64,000 nt of DNA from positions 1 to 64,000 of the forward strand of contig CAJXLB010000009.1 of NCBI GenBank assembly GCA_913055905.1. Direction: 5' to 3'. This document shows, piece by piece, positions 26,930 to 35,613 of this stretch (its first letter is position 1; each line of letters begins with the position of its first letter). The translations under genes were made by a program, and so were the position numbers. Below the pieces are notes generated by a model. It made no database searches, was not told the origin of the DNA, and was given only the letters and a program-made list of their open reading frames with translations. The stretch is from an uncultured Winogradskyella sp. Lineage in GTDB: Bacteria > Bacteroidota > Bacteroidia > Flavobacteriales > Flavobacteriaceae.

Positions 26930-28960
26930 ATGAAATCAATCACTTCACTTCTTATTATCTTCTTTCTCGGGTTTTCCCTGACATCATTCAGTCAAAACTA
27001 TAAGTTTGGCAAGGTCTCTAAGGCAGAGGTTGAAGAAGCTTTATATCCTTTGGATTCAAACGCTAATGCAGCTATCCTTTATAAAAAGGAATATATAAAC
27101 TTTGATTTTATTAAGGGTGAAGGTTGGCAACAAACCAGAACAGTACACAAACGGATTAAGATTTACAATAAAGAAGGCTATAAATGGGCTACTCATGAGT
27201 TACTCTTATACACTGGCGGATCAGGGAATAGAGAGAAAATTTCAAATATAAAAGGCTACACATTTACTTTGGACCAAGGTAAATTAGACAAGACGAAACT
27301 AAGGAACGAAAGTATTTTTGAAGAAGAATACAGCGAGTACAGAAATAAAACGTCTATTACCATGCCAAACGTTGCTGAAGGCGCTGTAATTGAATTATCC
27401 TATAAAATCACATCACCGTTTTTAGAGATTGATGATATCGTTTTTCAATATGAGATTCCTGTTAAGGAATTGGAAGTCAATGTCGCCATTCCGCAATTTT
27501 TAGTCTACAATGAGTATTTTAATCCTAGAGCTTCGTTTTATCCAAATGTGGTTAGGGAAAAAATGAAAAGGACATACATTTCCACCAATAGGAGTCGCAA
27601 TATAGATGAGCTTAGCGCTAATACGTCATATTCAACCAATAAGACCGATTACCTAGACAACATAATGCGCATTTCGGAACAAAACGTTCCAGCCATTAAG
27701 GACGAACCTTACATTGGTAACATAAACAACTATAAAGGTGTTTTAACTTTAGAGCTTTCTGCCTTTGTGGATGACATGGGTGTAATCGAAAAATCATTTT
27801 CATCTTCTTGGGATGCCGTTTCAAAAACCATCAATGAAAGCAGAGACTTTGGCGACCAACTGGGGAAAAATGGCTTTTTTAAAGACGATATCGAAACGTT
27901 GGTATCAGAGGTTGCAGATCCTTTTAAAAAGGCGGTAATGTTGCATGCTTTTGTTAAGTCTAAGGTTAAGTGGAATAACTACAATGGCTATTCGGCTATG
28001 AGAGGAATAAGAAATGCCTACAAAGAGGGTTCTGGAAATATCGCAGATATTAATTTACTTTTAGTGGCAATGTTGAGGTCTCAAGGCGTAGAGGCCAATC
28101 CTGTACTCATAAGTACCAGAGATAATGGTATTCCTCTATTTCCTACGCGTAAAGGCTTTAATTACGTAGTGTGTATGGTGCAGCACCAAAACCAATATAT
28201 CCTTCTCGATGCCTCGGAGCCTTTTACCACGGTAAATGTCTTGCCACAACGTGCACTAAACTGGAAAGGGAGACTAATAAAAAGTGACGGGACCTCTGCT
28301 TGGGTGAACTTAAATGCAAATGAGCATTCGACCGAATCGACAATGATAAATATTGAATTAACGGATAATTTTGAAGCAAAAGGAAGTGTGAGGCAGAGTT
28401 TTTCCAAGCATATAGGGCTAAAATCAAGAAACAACTATGCCAATATCAGTGAAGCGGATGTAATTAAAAGATTAGAGCGAGGTAAAGGCGCCTTAGAAGT
28501 TGGCAATGTAGAGTTTAAAAACTTAAAAGACATATCAAAACCTTTGAGAATGTCTTATGACTATAATCTTTCGGATGCTGCTGATCAAGTTGGAGACAAG
28601 GTCTATTTTTCTCCTATGTTATTCCTGGCCATGACCGAAAACCCATTTAAACTAGAGGAGCGATTTTACCCTATTGATTTTATTTATCCCTATGAAGATA
28701 AATATATGGTAAACATTAAATTACCAGAAGGTTTTGAGGTAGAATATTTGCCTGAAAGTGAAGCCGCTGCTTTTAACCAAAAGGATATGGAGTTTAAATA
28801 TATAATTAAAAATAATGGTGCCTTTTTACAGCTCATGGTAGATTTTAAAATTAATAAAACCATTGTCGGCCCTGAGGATTATGCCGTTTTTAAATCTTTT
28901 TTCAGTAAAATTGTAGACAAACAGGCAGAACAAATAGTGCTTACCAAAAAGGAAATATGA
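26930..28960 (+). CDS. DUF3857 / transglutaminase-like exported protein, probable pseudoenzyme
   Basis: A 676-residue paralogue of the preceding gene with signal peptide (to FSQ, residue 22) and the same layout. Aligning the cores by eye, the nucleophile position falls on I371 (GNIADINLLL) and the histidine position on Y412 (FNYVVCMV), while D427 (LLDAS) is kept. Both catalytic residues therefore appear lost, suggesting a binding or regulatory partner of the active copy. Overlaps the MazG-like gene by ATGA. Confidence 0.82.
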   Translation: MKSITSLLIIFFLGFSLTSFSQNYKFGKVSKAEVEEALYPLDSNANAAILYKKEYINFDFIKGEGWQQTRTVHKRIKIYNKEGYKWATHELLLYTGGSGNREKISNIKGYTFTLDQGKLDKTKLRNESIFEEEYSEYRNKTSITMPNVAEGAVIELSYKITSPFLEIDDIVFQYEIPVKELEVNVAIPQFLVYNEYFNPRASFYPNVVREKMKRTYISTNRSRNIDELSANTSYSTNKTDYLDNIMRISEQNVPAIKDEPYIGNINNYKGVLTLELSAFVDDMGVIEKSFSSSWDAVSKTINESRDFGDQLGKNGFFKDDIETLVSEVADPFKKAVMLHAFVKSKVKWNNYNGYSAMRGIRNAYKEGSGNIADINLLLVAMLRSQGVEANPVLISTRDNGIPLFPTRKGFNYVVCMVQHQNQYILLDASEPFTTVNVLPQRALNWKGRLIKSDGTSAWVNLNANEHSTESTMINIELTDNFEAKGSVRQSFSKHIGLKSRNNYANISEADVIKRLERGKGALEVGNVEFKNLKDISKPLRMSYDYNLSDAADQVGDKVYFSPMLFLAMTENPFKLEERFYPIDFIYPYEDKYMVNIKLPEGFEVEYLPESEAAAFNQKDMEFKYIIKNNGAFLQLMVDFKINKTIVGPEDYAVFKSFFSKIVDKQAEQIVLTKKEI

Positions 28961-29283
28961 ATATAAAAAACGCACAACAAGACGTTGACAATTGGATAAA
29001 GGAACACGGTGTCCGTTATTTTAACGAGCTTACCAATATGGCCCAATTGACCGAAGAGGTTGGTGAGGTGGCAAGAATCATTGCGCGTCGTTATGGTGAG
29101 CAGAGCGAAAAGGAAAGCGATAAAAATAAGGACTTAGGCGAAGAATTGGCCGATGTGGTTTTTGTTGTGCTTTGCCTCGCCAATCAAACGGGGATAGACC
29201 TTCAAGACGCCTTTGATAAAAAAATGCTAAAAAAAGCAAATCGCGATCACGATAGGCACCACAACAATGAGAAATTAAAGTAG
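28957..29283 (+). CDS. MazG-like nucleotide pyrophosphohydrolase
   Basis: A 108-residue all-alpha protein. LTEEVGEVARIIARR (about 31-45) gives the E-E-x-x-E part and EELADVVFVV (about 63-72) the E-x-x-D part of the Mg-binding MazG fold. One domain only, about the size of the MazG-like/dCTPase group. Known role: hydrolysis of (d)NTPs to monophosphates, often for house-cleaning. Translationally coupled to the gene before it and followed closely by aroA. Confidence 0.9.
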   Translation: MNIKNAQQDVDNWIKEHGVRYFNELTNMAQLTEEVGEVARIIARRYGEQSEKESDKNKDLGEELADVVFVVLCLANQTGIDLQDAFDKKMLKKANRDHDRHHNNEKLK

Positions 29284-29311
29284 CTTTGTAGCTAAAGCCT
29301 AACTTAAGCTC

Positions 29312-30541
29312 ATGTTATTATCTCTTCAAAAATCGAAACTCGTTTCAGGAAAAACCTTGCAAATAACAGGGTCTAAAAGCGAATCGAATAGGTTGTTGTT
29401 GCTTCAGGCCTTATTTCCTGAAATTAAGATTTTAAACCTATCCAATTCAGATGATACGGTTTTAATGAAAGAAGCATTGTCTTCAGAAGCTGAGGTTGTA
29501 GATATTCATCATGCTGGTACGGCTATGCGGTTCCTCACCGCATTTTTTGCTGTAAAGCCCAAAAGGGAAGTAGTGCTTACAGGCTCGCAACGAATGAAAG
29601 AAAGACCCATAGGCATATTGGTCGAGGCCTTGCAAACCTTGGGTGCGGACATTTCCTATTTGGAAAAACAAGGCTATCCACCGCTAAAAATCAGAGGTAG
29701 AAATATTAACAAATCCCAAGTGCGATTAAAGGCTAATGTCAGTAGTCAGTACATATCGGCATTACTTCTTATTGCGCCAGTATTAAAGCGTGGTCTAACC
29801 ATAGAATTGGAAGGTACTGTAACTTCTGTGCCTTACATAAATATGACACTTAGCCTCTTAAATCAATTAGGCATAGAAACCAGTTTTAATGGACAGTTTA
29901 TAAAGGTGTATCCTTTTAATAAAACTTTGTCCGCTGAGAAAGTAATTGAGGTTGAATCAGATTGGTCATCCGCTTCCTACTTCTATAGTTTCATAGCGCT
30001 GAGTGACGTGGGTACGGAAATAATTTTAAAATCGTATAAATCCAATTCACTTCAAGGTGATGCCATATTAGCAAAATTGTATCGCGAATTTGGTGTTGAA
30101 ACGGTTTTTGAGGGTACAGCGATTAGGTTAAAAAAATCAGACACCGTTGAAGAGGAATCAAGTTTGGAAATAGATTTGAGCAATGCGCCAGATATAGCCC
30201 AAACTATTGCAGTCACCGCATTTGGATTACAAAAGCCAATACATTTAACCGGACTTCATACCTTGAAGATTAAGGAGACGGATCGTCTTGTGGCCTTAAA
30301 AAATGAATTGACCAAATTAGGTGCCCAAATTGAAATTACAGCTAATAGCCTAGAACTTAAGGCTACCCAATCCATAAAGCCAAATGTTGCTATTGCCACT
30401 TACAATGACCATAGGATGGCTATGGCCTTTGCACCCTTAGCATTAAGAACTTCAATTGTTATAGAAGATGCAGACGTGGTGAGTAAATCATACCCTTCAT
30501 TTTGGGACGATTTACAATCTATTGGCATCATTTTAAAATAA
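29312..30541 (+). CDS. aroA: 3-phosphoshikimate 1-carboxyvinyltransferase (EPSP synthase)
   Basis: A 409-residue shikimate-pathway enzyme joining shikimate-3-phosphate and PEP. Seen: GSKSESNR near residue 20, HAGTAMRFLTAF near 67 (in place of the usual GNAGTxMR), SQRMKERPIG near 93, and DHRMAMAFAPLAL near 370. All are core EPSP synthase motifs in the slightly divergent form seen in Bacteroidota. It lies outside the attenuated aromatic operon, so control is probably separate. Confidence 0.95.
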   Translation: MLLSLQKSKLVSGKTLQITGSKSESNRLLLLQALFPEIKILNLSNSDDTVLMKEALSSEAEVVDIHHAGTAMRFLTAFFAVKPKREVVLTGSQRMKERPIGILVEALQTLGADISYLEKQGYPPLKIRGRNINKSQVRLKANVSSQYISALLLIAPVLKRGLTIELEGTVTSVPYINMTLSLLNQLGIETSFNGQFIKVYPFNKTLSAEKVIEVESDWSSASYFYSFIALSDVGTEIILKSYKSNSLQGDAILAKLYREFGVETVFEGTAIRLKKSDTVEEESSLEIDLSNAPDIAQTIAVTAFGLQKPIHLTGLHTLKIKETDRLVALKNELTKLGAQIEITANSLELKATQSIKPNVAIATYNDHRMAMAFAPLALRTSIVIEDADVVSKSYPSFWDDLQSIGIILK

Positions 30542-30554
30542 ACCGTTCAATTAC

Positions 30555-30586
30555 TTGACAAGCCCTCTGTTGAGATTGTATATTTG
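30555..30586 (+). promoter_or_regulatory. queA promoter
   Basis: TTG (30555-30557), 21 bases, TATATTTG (30579-30586), a full match to the Bacteroidota consensus with spacing in the described range. The queA ATG is 24 bases downstream. Confidence 0.75.
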
Positions 30587-30610
30587 CAACTTCAAAAAAA
30601 ATACCAGTTT

Positions 30611-31660
30611 ATGAAATTATCACACTTCAATTTTGACCTTCCACAAGAATTATTAGCCGAGCATCCAGCAGAACACAGAGATGAATCACGATTAATGGTT
30701 TTAAATAGGGAGAAAGAAACCATTGAACACAAATTGTTTAAAGATGTTATCGACTATTTTGACGAAGGTGATGTGATGATCTTAAACAATACAAAAGTTT
30801 TTCCGGCGAGGCTTTATGGCAATAAGGAGAAAACAGGTGCGCGCATCGAAGTTTTCCTATTAAGGGAACTAAATAAAGATCAGCGCCTTTGGGACGTGCT
30901 TGTAGATCCTGCGAGAAAAATTAGAATTGGTAACAAGTTATATTTTGGGGATGACGAAACCCTTGTTGCTGAGGTCATAGATAACACTACATCTCGTGGT
31001 AGAACCTTACGCTTCCTTTATGACGGATCTTACATGGATTTCCGAAGAAAGCTTACCGAGTTGGGAGAGACACCGCTACCTAAATATATAAAGCGCGATG
31101 TTGAGCCAGAAGACGAAGATCGTTACCAAACTATTTTTGCTAAAAATGAAGGTGCTGTGGCAGCACCAACGGCTGGATTGCACTTTTCAAAACATCTACT
31201 AAAACGATTGGAGATAAAAGGAGTTGAAATGGCAGAAGTAACCCTTCATGTAGGTTTGGGTACTTTTAATCCGGTTGAGGTCGAGGATTTATCCAAACAT
31301 AAAATGGATAGTGAAGAAATTAGGATAAGTCAGGCGGCTGCAGATATTGTAAATAAAGGGATTGAAAACAAAAAGCGAGTTTGTGCTGTCGGTACAACCT
31401 CGATGCGTACCATTGAAAGTTCAGTATCTTCTAGTGGAAGACTGAATCCGTACGAAGGGTGGACCAACAAGTTCATTTTTCCACCATATGAGTTTAGCAT
31501 TGCAAACAGTATGATAACCAACTTCCATACGCCAAAGTCTACTTTGCTTATGATGATATCTGCCTTTGCTGGCCACGAATTTGTAAAACATGCCTACGAA
31601 GTAGCCGTTAAGGAGAAATATAGATTTTACTCTTATGGCGATGCTATGCTGATTATATAA
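30611..31660 (+). CDS. queA: S-adenosylmethionine:tRNA ribosyltransferase-isomerase
   Basis: A 349-residue enzyme that transfers and rearranges the ribosyl group of SAM to make epoxyqueuosine in tRNA. I start at the ATG at 30611 ([19 protein letters not shown]), the family's N-terminus; a start at 30584 would lie inside the -7 element. [10 protein letters not shown] near 62, APTAGLHFS near 184, THVGLGTF-like [11 protein letters not shown] near 211 and [12 protein letters not shown] near 303 are strongly conserved in QueA. It has its own promoter and terminator. Confidence 0.97.
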   Translation: MKLSHFNFDLPQELLAEHPAEHRDESRLMVLNREKETIEHKLFKDVIDYFDEGDVMILNNTKVFPARLYGNKEKTGARIEVFLLRELNKDQRLWDVLVDPARKIRIGNKLYFGDDETLVAEVIDNTTSRGRTLRFLYDGSYMDFRRKLTELGETPLPKYIKRDVEPEDEDRYQTIFAKNEGAVAAPTAGLHFSKHLLKRLEIKGVEMAEVTLHVGLGTFNPVEVEDLSKHKMDSEEIRISQAAADIVNKGIENKKRVCAVGTTSMRTIESSVSSSGRLNPYEGWTNKFIFPPYEFSIANSMITNFHTPKSTLLMMISAFAGHEFVKHAYEVAVKEKYRFYSYGDAMLII

Positions 31661-31682
31661 ATTTGAATTCAAGAAAATACCA

Positions 31683-31708
31683 AAGCCTCCTAAACGGGAG
31701 GCTTTTTT
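31683..31708 (+). terminator. rho-independent terminator after queA
   Basis: AAGCCTCC (31683-31690) and GGAGGCTT (31697-31704), perfect 8-bp stem, 6-base loop, followed by TTTT. Confidence 0.9.
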
Positions 31709-31731
31709 ATGAGGCAAAGATTTATAATCGT

Positions 31732-31739
31732 TAATTTTG
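31732..31739 (+). promoter_or_regulatory. rlmN -7 promoter element
   Basis: TAATTTTG, full match to TAnnTTTG, only six bases before the rlmN ATG. If used, the message would be leaderless or nearly so. No clear TTG at -33. Confidence 0.5.
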
Positions 31740-31745
31740 CAATCT

Positions 31746-32786
31746 ATGACAAATGGCAAAAAAGATATAAGAGCACTGACTAAAGATCAATTACGAGCTT
31801 TTTTTATAGATCGAGGCGATAAAGCATTTCGTGGAAATCAGGTCTATGAATGGTTGTGGAAAAAATCGGCACACAGTTTTGAGGATATGACCAATATTTC
31901 CTTGGAAACAAGGGCTATGTTAGAAGAGCATTTTGTCATTAATCATATTAAGGTAGATCAGATGCAAAGAAGTTCTGACGGTACTATTAAAAATGCCGTT
32001 CAGCTGCATGATGGACTTATAGTAGAATCTGTTTTAATACCTACATCAACACGTACTACAGCCTGTGTGTCTTCGCAAGTGGGCTGCAGCTTAGATTGTA
32101 AATTCTGTGCTACGGCAAGATTGAAACGTATGCGAAATCTTAATCCTGACGAAATATATGATCAGGTCGTAGCGATAGATAATGAAAGTCGGCTGTATTA
32201 TGATAAACCGTTAAGCAACATTGTGTTTATGGGAATGGGAGAGCCACTCATGAATTACAATAATGTGCTAAAAGCCATTGATAAAATAACCTCTCCTGAA
32301 GGTTTAGGGATGTCTCCCAAGCGAATCGTAGTTTCCACTTCTGGTGTGCCAAAAATGATAAAGAAATTGGCCGATGACGATGTTAAATTTAAACTGGCCG
32401 TGTCATTGCATTCTGCTATTGATGAGGTTAGAACCTCGATTATGCCATTTAATGCTACATTTCCACTAAAAGATTTAAGGGAAGCTTTAGAGTATTGGTA
32501 TGCTAAAACAAAAAAAAGAATCACTTATGAATATGTGGTTTGGGAAGGAATTAACGATAAACGAAAAGATGTTGATGCTCTAGTTCAATTCTGCAAGTTT
32601 GCACCGAGTAAGGTCAATCTCATTGAATATAATCCCATTGACGATGGTGAATTCCAGCAAGCTGATTCTAAAGCCATAGACATGTATCAAGAGGTATTGG
32701 AAGCTAACCATATCACCGTGACGGTGCGCCGAAGTAGGGGAAAAGACATTGATGCGGCTTGTGGGCAATTGGCAAATAAGTCATAA
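31746..32786 (+). CDS. rlmN: 23S rRNA (adenine2503-C2)-methyltransferase
   Basis: A 346-residue radical-SAM enzyme. The Fe-S motif C-x3-C-x2-C is C114, C118, C121 (GCSLDCKFC). GMGEPLMNYNNV near 168 and the C-terminal VRRSRGKDIDAACGQL with the catalytic-loop cysteine are typical of RlmN. I take the ATG at 31746 rather than a TTG at 31737. Modifies A2503 of 23S rRNA (and A37 of some tRNAs). Single-gene unit with its own terminator. Confidence 0.96.
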   Translation: MTNGKKDIRALTKDQLRAFFIDRGDKAFRGNQVYEWLWKKSAHSFEDMTNISLETRAMLEEHFVINHIKVDQMQRSSDGTIKNAVQLHDGLIVESVLIPTSTRTTACVSSQVGCSLDCKFCATARLKRMRNLNPDEIYDQVVAIDNESRLYYDKPLSNIVFMGMGEPLMNYNNVLKAIDKITSPEGLGMSPKRIVVSTSGVPKMIKKLADDDVKFKLAVSLHSAIDEVRTSIMPFNATFPLKDLREALEYWYAKTKKRITYEYVVWEGINDKRKDVDALVQFCKFAPSKVNLIEYNPIDDGEFQQADSKAIDMYQEVLEANHITVTVRRSRGKDIDAACGQLANKS

Positions 32787-32788
32787 AA

Positions 32789-32814
32789 AAAGCGGCCTAT
32801 TGGCCGCTTTATTT
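32789..32814. terminator. terminator after rlmN
   Basis: AAAGCGGCC (32789-32797) and GGCCGCTTT (32802-32810), perfect 9-bp stem, loop TATT, A-run before and ATTT after. Probably serves both convergent genes. Confidence 0.88.
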
Positions 32815-32837
32815 GAAGAATATTTAAAAAGGGGATC

Positions 32838-33773
32838 TTAATTTTTTATAAACTTAAAAGTTTCAGTATCACCATTGATACTCACTTTTGCTAGGTACAT
32901 GCCATCATTTAATGAGCTAACATTGATGGATTCTTCTGTCGCTCTTAATTCTTTCACCAAAACACTCCGTCCCAAAATTGAATAAATTTCAATATGGTTT
33001 AAGGGTAAACCAGAAGATTCTAAATTCAACTTCTCTTGATTTTTATTGTAATGATAAGCGAATTTATTCTGTTCAAAGTCATTAACAGATAGAGGCTCAT
33101 TATTTGTTCTAAAATTATCAATGTAACCGAATCCTGCAAAATTATCATGTGCAAATCGCACTTGTTCAATATCCGTGTCAATTGTGGCTACCGTACCTTG
33201 ATAAATAGAAGTGTTATCAATAAAAAACTCAATTGAATTATTAGTAAGTTCCATTTTAACATTAAACCAGGTAAGAGGCGTCCAATCAACGTTTGTGTCA
33301 TCTAATATTACAGTTCCCATTCCATCATCAACAAGAACGACTATGTTGCCTTCAAACGTAAATCTTATATAGCTTATAAAATTTCCGCTTGTAGTATTTA
33401 CTAGCCCAAATAGGTAATCTGAGGTAGTTGAAGAATCAAACGTGTCTAAATACATATCCGCAGAAAACACAGCGTCTGCAAATGGAACTGCCACCGAATA
33501 ATTATAGAAAGCTCCAACAAAAGGTGATGATTGTCCAGGGAAAGCACTTTCGGTATCTATTTTAAGAGATAAGGTTCCATCACTAGCTTCCTCGTCTGTG
33601 ACGACTTGATTTGTAATAAATGTTCCTGGTCCGGTACCAGTTGTTTCCCATCCGTTTTGCGTATTAATGTCACCTTGGGTATATCCCTCACTAGTTTCAA
33701 ATGAAATTGTTTGTTGAGCGAACATATACATGCCTAAGGTACAACAGATCATTAATAAAGTAATTTTTTTCAT
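32838..33773 (-). CDS. secreted protein with T9SS type A sorting domain
   Basis: A 311-residue protein: signal peptide to MFAQ (about residue 19); a jelly-roll/LamG-like beta-sandwich body (about 22-225), judged from regularly spaced strands and the ISFETSEGYTQGDINTQNGW opening; and a C-terminal sorting domain (about 230-311, IYSILGRSVLVKEL, LNDGMYLAKV). Exported by the type IX system to the surface or medium. The body could bind carbohydrate, but no catalytic site is recognised. Confidence 0.82.
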   Translation of the reverse strand: MKKITLLMICCTLGMYMFAQQTISFETSEGYTQGDINTQNGWETTGTGPGTFITNQVVTDEEASDGTLSLKIDTESAFPGQSSPFVGAFYNYSVAVPFADAVFSADMYLDTFDSSTTSDYLFGLVNTTSGNFISYIRFTFEGNIVVLVDDGMGTVILDDTNVDWTPLTWFNVKMELTNNSIEFFIDNTSIYQGTVATIDTDIEQVRFAHDNFAGFGYIDNFRTNNEPLSVNDFEQNKFAYHYNKNQEKLNLESSGLPLNHIEIYSILGRSVLVKELRATEESINVSSLNDGMYLAKVSINGDTETFKFIKN

Positions 33774-33790
33774 AAGCTAAAAGTTTTATG

Positions 33791-33809
33791 ATTAATTAAT
33801 TAATTAATT
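33791..33809. repeat. ATTA tetranucleotide tract
   Basis: ATTAATTAATTAATTAATT, almost five units of ATTA, 18-36 bases upstream of the leftward secreted-protein start. Slippage here could change promoter spacing or leader length. The rest of the 182-base gap contains TAATTTTG at 33889-33896, a full -7 match on the plus strand for the next gene. Confidence 0.6.
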
Positions 33810-33955
33810 GAAAGTTACAAATAAATTTTGTGCTTTAGGCTTCACCTATAATTTTTATCAATTACGGAATTACGAAGGTCATAATTTGTAATTTTGCAGT
33901 TTAGATTAAAAAATGGTATTTATTTTGTCAAAATCTCAGTTAGTACATTAGGCCG

Positions 33956-34933
33956 TTGAAAATCACCGAACAAATAAAACAACCCATTGCTTACGAAATG
34001 GAGCTTTTTGAGCAAAAGTTCCGACTTTCTATGGCGAGTAAGGTGGCCTTGCTCAACCGTATTACCTATTACATCGTAAATAGAAAAGGTAAGCAAATGC
34101 GGCCTATGTTTGTCTTTTTGGTGGCCAAAATGCTTAATAATGGTGAGATTAGCGAACGCACTTACCGTGGTGCATCGGTAATTGAGCTCATACATACTGC
34201 TACGCTTGTCCATGATGATGTTGTTGATGACAGCAATCGCAGACGTGGATTCTTCTCGGTTAACGCGCTTTGGAAAAATAAAATTGCCGTCCTCATTGGT
34301 GATTATTTATTGTCAAAGGGCTTACTCTTGTCCATCGATAATAACGACTTCGACCTCCTTAAGATTATTTCGGTTGCTGTACGGGAAATGAGTGAAGGCG
34401 AATTACTTCAAATTGAAAAAGCCCGTCAACTGGATATCACGGAAGAGGTGTATTATGACATTATACGTCAAAAAACCGCTACCTTAATAGCTGCCTGTTG
34501 CAGTTTGGGTGCTGCTTCCGTAAAACCAAATTCTTCAGAAGTTGATACCATGAGAAAGTTTGGGGAGCTTATAGGCATGGCGTTTCAAATTAAAGATGAT
34601 TTGTTTGACTATGGCGAACAAAAAATAGGCAAACCAACAGGAATCGATATTAAGGAACAAAAAATGACCTTACCTTTAATTTATACCATTAACAACGCTT
34701 CCAAAAAGGATAGAGCTTGGCTTATAAATTCAGTAAAGAATCATAACAAGGATAAGAATAGGGTAAAAGAAGTCATTGCATTTGTAAAAGCCAATGGTGG
34801 TCTTGAGTATGCTGTTAAAAAAATGAAATCGTTCCAAAACGAAGCTTTGGCCTTATTATCAAACTATCCAGATTCCCCTTACAAGGCCTCATTACAGTTA
34901 ATGGTAGACTATGTTATAGATAGAAAAAAGTAA
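33956..34933 (+). CDS. polyprenyl synthetase (trans-isoprenyl diphosphate synthase)
   Basis: A 325-residue enzyme. First Asp-rich motif HDDVVDDSNRRRG (about 81-93), second QIKDDLFDYG (about 208-217), and GKQMRPMFV near 46. Known role: chain elongation of allylic diphosphates with IPP; in this phylum usually the octaprenyl-type synthase for menaquinone. The start must be TTG at 33956, because an in-frame TAG at 33941 excludes anything earlier and the next ATG is 16 codons in. Product length cannot be read from the sequence with confidence. Confidence 0.92.
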   Translation: MKITEQIKQPIAYEMELFEQKFRLSMASKVALLNRITYYIVNRKGKQMRPMFVFLVAKMLNNGEISERTYRGASVIELIHTATLVHDDVVDDSNRRRGFFSVNALWKNKIAVLIGDYLLSKGLLLSIDNNDFDLLKIISVAVREMSEGELLQIEKARQLDITEEVYYDIIRQKTATLIAACCSLGAASVKPNSSEVDTMRKFGELIGMAFQIKDDLFDYGEQKIGKPTGIDIKEQKMTLPLIYTINNASKKDRAWLINSVKNHNKDKNRVKEVIAFVKANGGLEYAVKKMKSFQNEALALLSNYPDSPYKASLQLMVDYVIDRKK

Positions 34934-34993
34934 TTTAATAATCAATAAATCAATTGGTTATAAATTATTTTAAAAATTTTCACAATCTCATAC

Positions 34994-35017
34994 AACCTTT
35001 TTAACCATATTAGCGTC
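34994..35017 (+). promoter_or_regulatory. candidate ECF-sigma promoter (autoregulatory)
   Basis: AAC (34994-34996), 17 bases, CGTC (35014-35017), inside CAACCTTTTT…GCGTCTATA. This is the classical AAC/CGTC arrangement of ECF sigma promoters. It lies 32 bases before the ECF sigma gene, suggesting self-activation. It does not resemble the TAnnTTTG housekeeping type. Confidence 0.5.
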
Positions 35018-35049
35018 TATACTAATAGAAAACCTTTTGTGTCAAAAAA

Positions 35050-35613
35050 GTGAAAGTTATTCAACTTCATAAAAACGAAACAAAACTCATTCAAAGAGCG
35101 GTTAAGCAGAATAGAGAAGCGCAACATCTCCTCTATGAAATTTATGCTCCTAAAATGCTAAGCGTTTGTAGATATTACATCAATGATGTACACGTCGCAG
35201 AGGAGGTAATGCTCAATGGTTTTTTCAAGGTGTTCAAACGCATAAAAAGTTTTAAGAATGAAGGGAGTTTTGAAGGTTGGATAAGGCGAATAATGGTAAG
35301 GGAAGCAATTTCCTATTTAAGAAAAAAGAAGACCATTGAGTTCAGTACTGATACAGAACACTTCGAAGAGAATTATTCCTATACCATTGAAAGTAATTTA
35401 GCGGTAGCCGAATTACAACAGGTCATAGATAGTCTTCCAGAAGGGTACAAAATGGTTTTTGTAATGTATGCCATCGAAGGCTACAAACATCATGAAATCG
35501 CAGAAATATTGCAGATTTCTGAAGGGACATCCAAATCGCAGTTGTTCAAGGCAAGGCAGATGCTCCAGAAAAAAATTAAACAGTTAAATAGCAGTAGTTA
35601 TGGCACCAATTAA
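35050..35613 (+). CDS. ECF-type RNA polymerase sigma factor
   Basis: A 187-residue sigma-70 family ECF protein. Region 2 (about 22-90) includes QHLLYEIYAPKMLSVCRYYI, EEVMLNGFFKVFKRI and FEGWIRRIMVREAISYLRKK. Region 4 (about 125-180) includes LPEGYKMVFVMYAIEGYKHHEIAEIL and SEGTSKSQLFKARQML. The start is GTG at 35050. The end overlaps the next gene, a membrane-anchored anti-sigma-like protein, by 14 bases, the usual pairing. Confidence 0.93.
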   Translation: MKVIQLHKNETKLIQRAVKQNREAQHLLYEIYAPKMLSVCRYYINDVHVAEEVMLNGFFKVFKRIKSFKNEGSFEGWIRRIMVREAISYLRKKKTIEFSTDTEHFEENYSYTIESNLAVAELQQVIDSLPEGYKMVFVMYAIEGYKHHEIAEILQISEGTSKSQLFKARQMLQKKIKQLNSSSYGTN

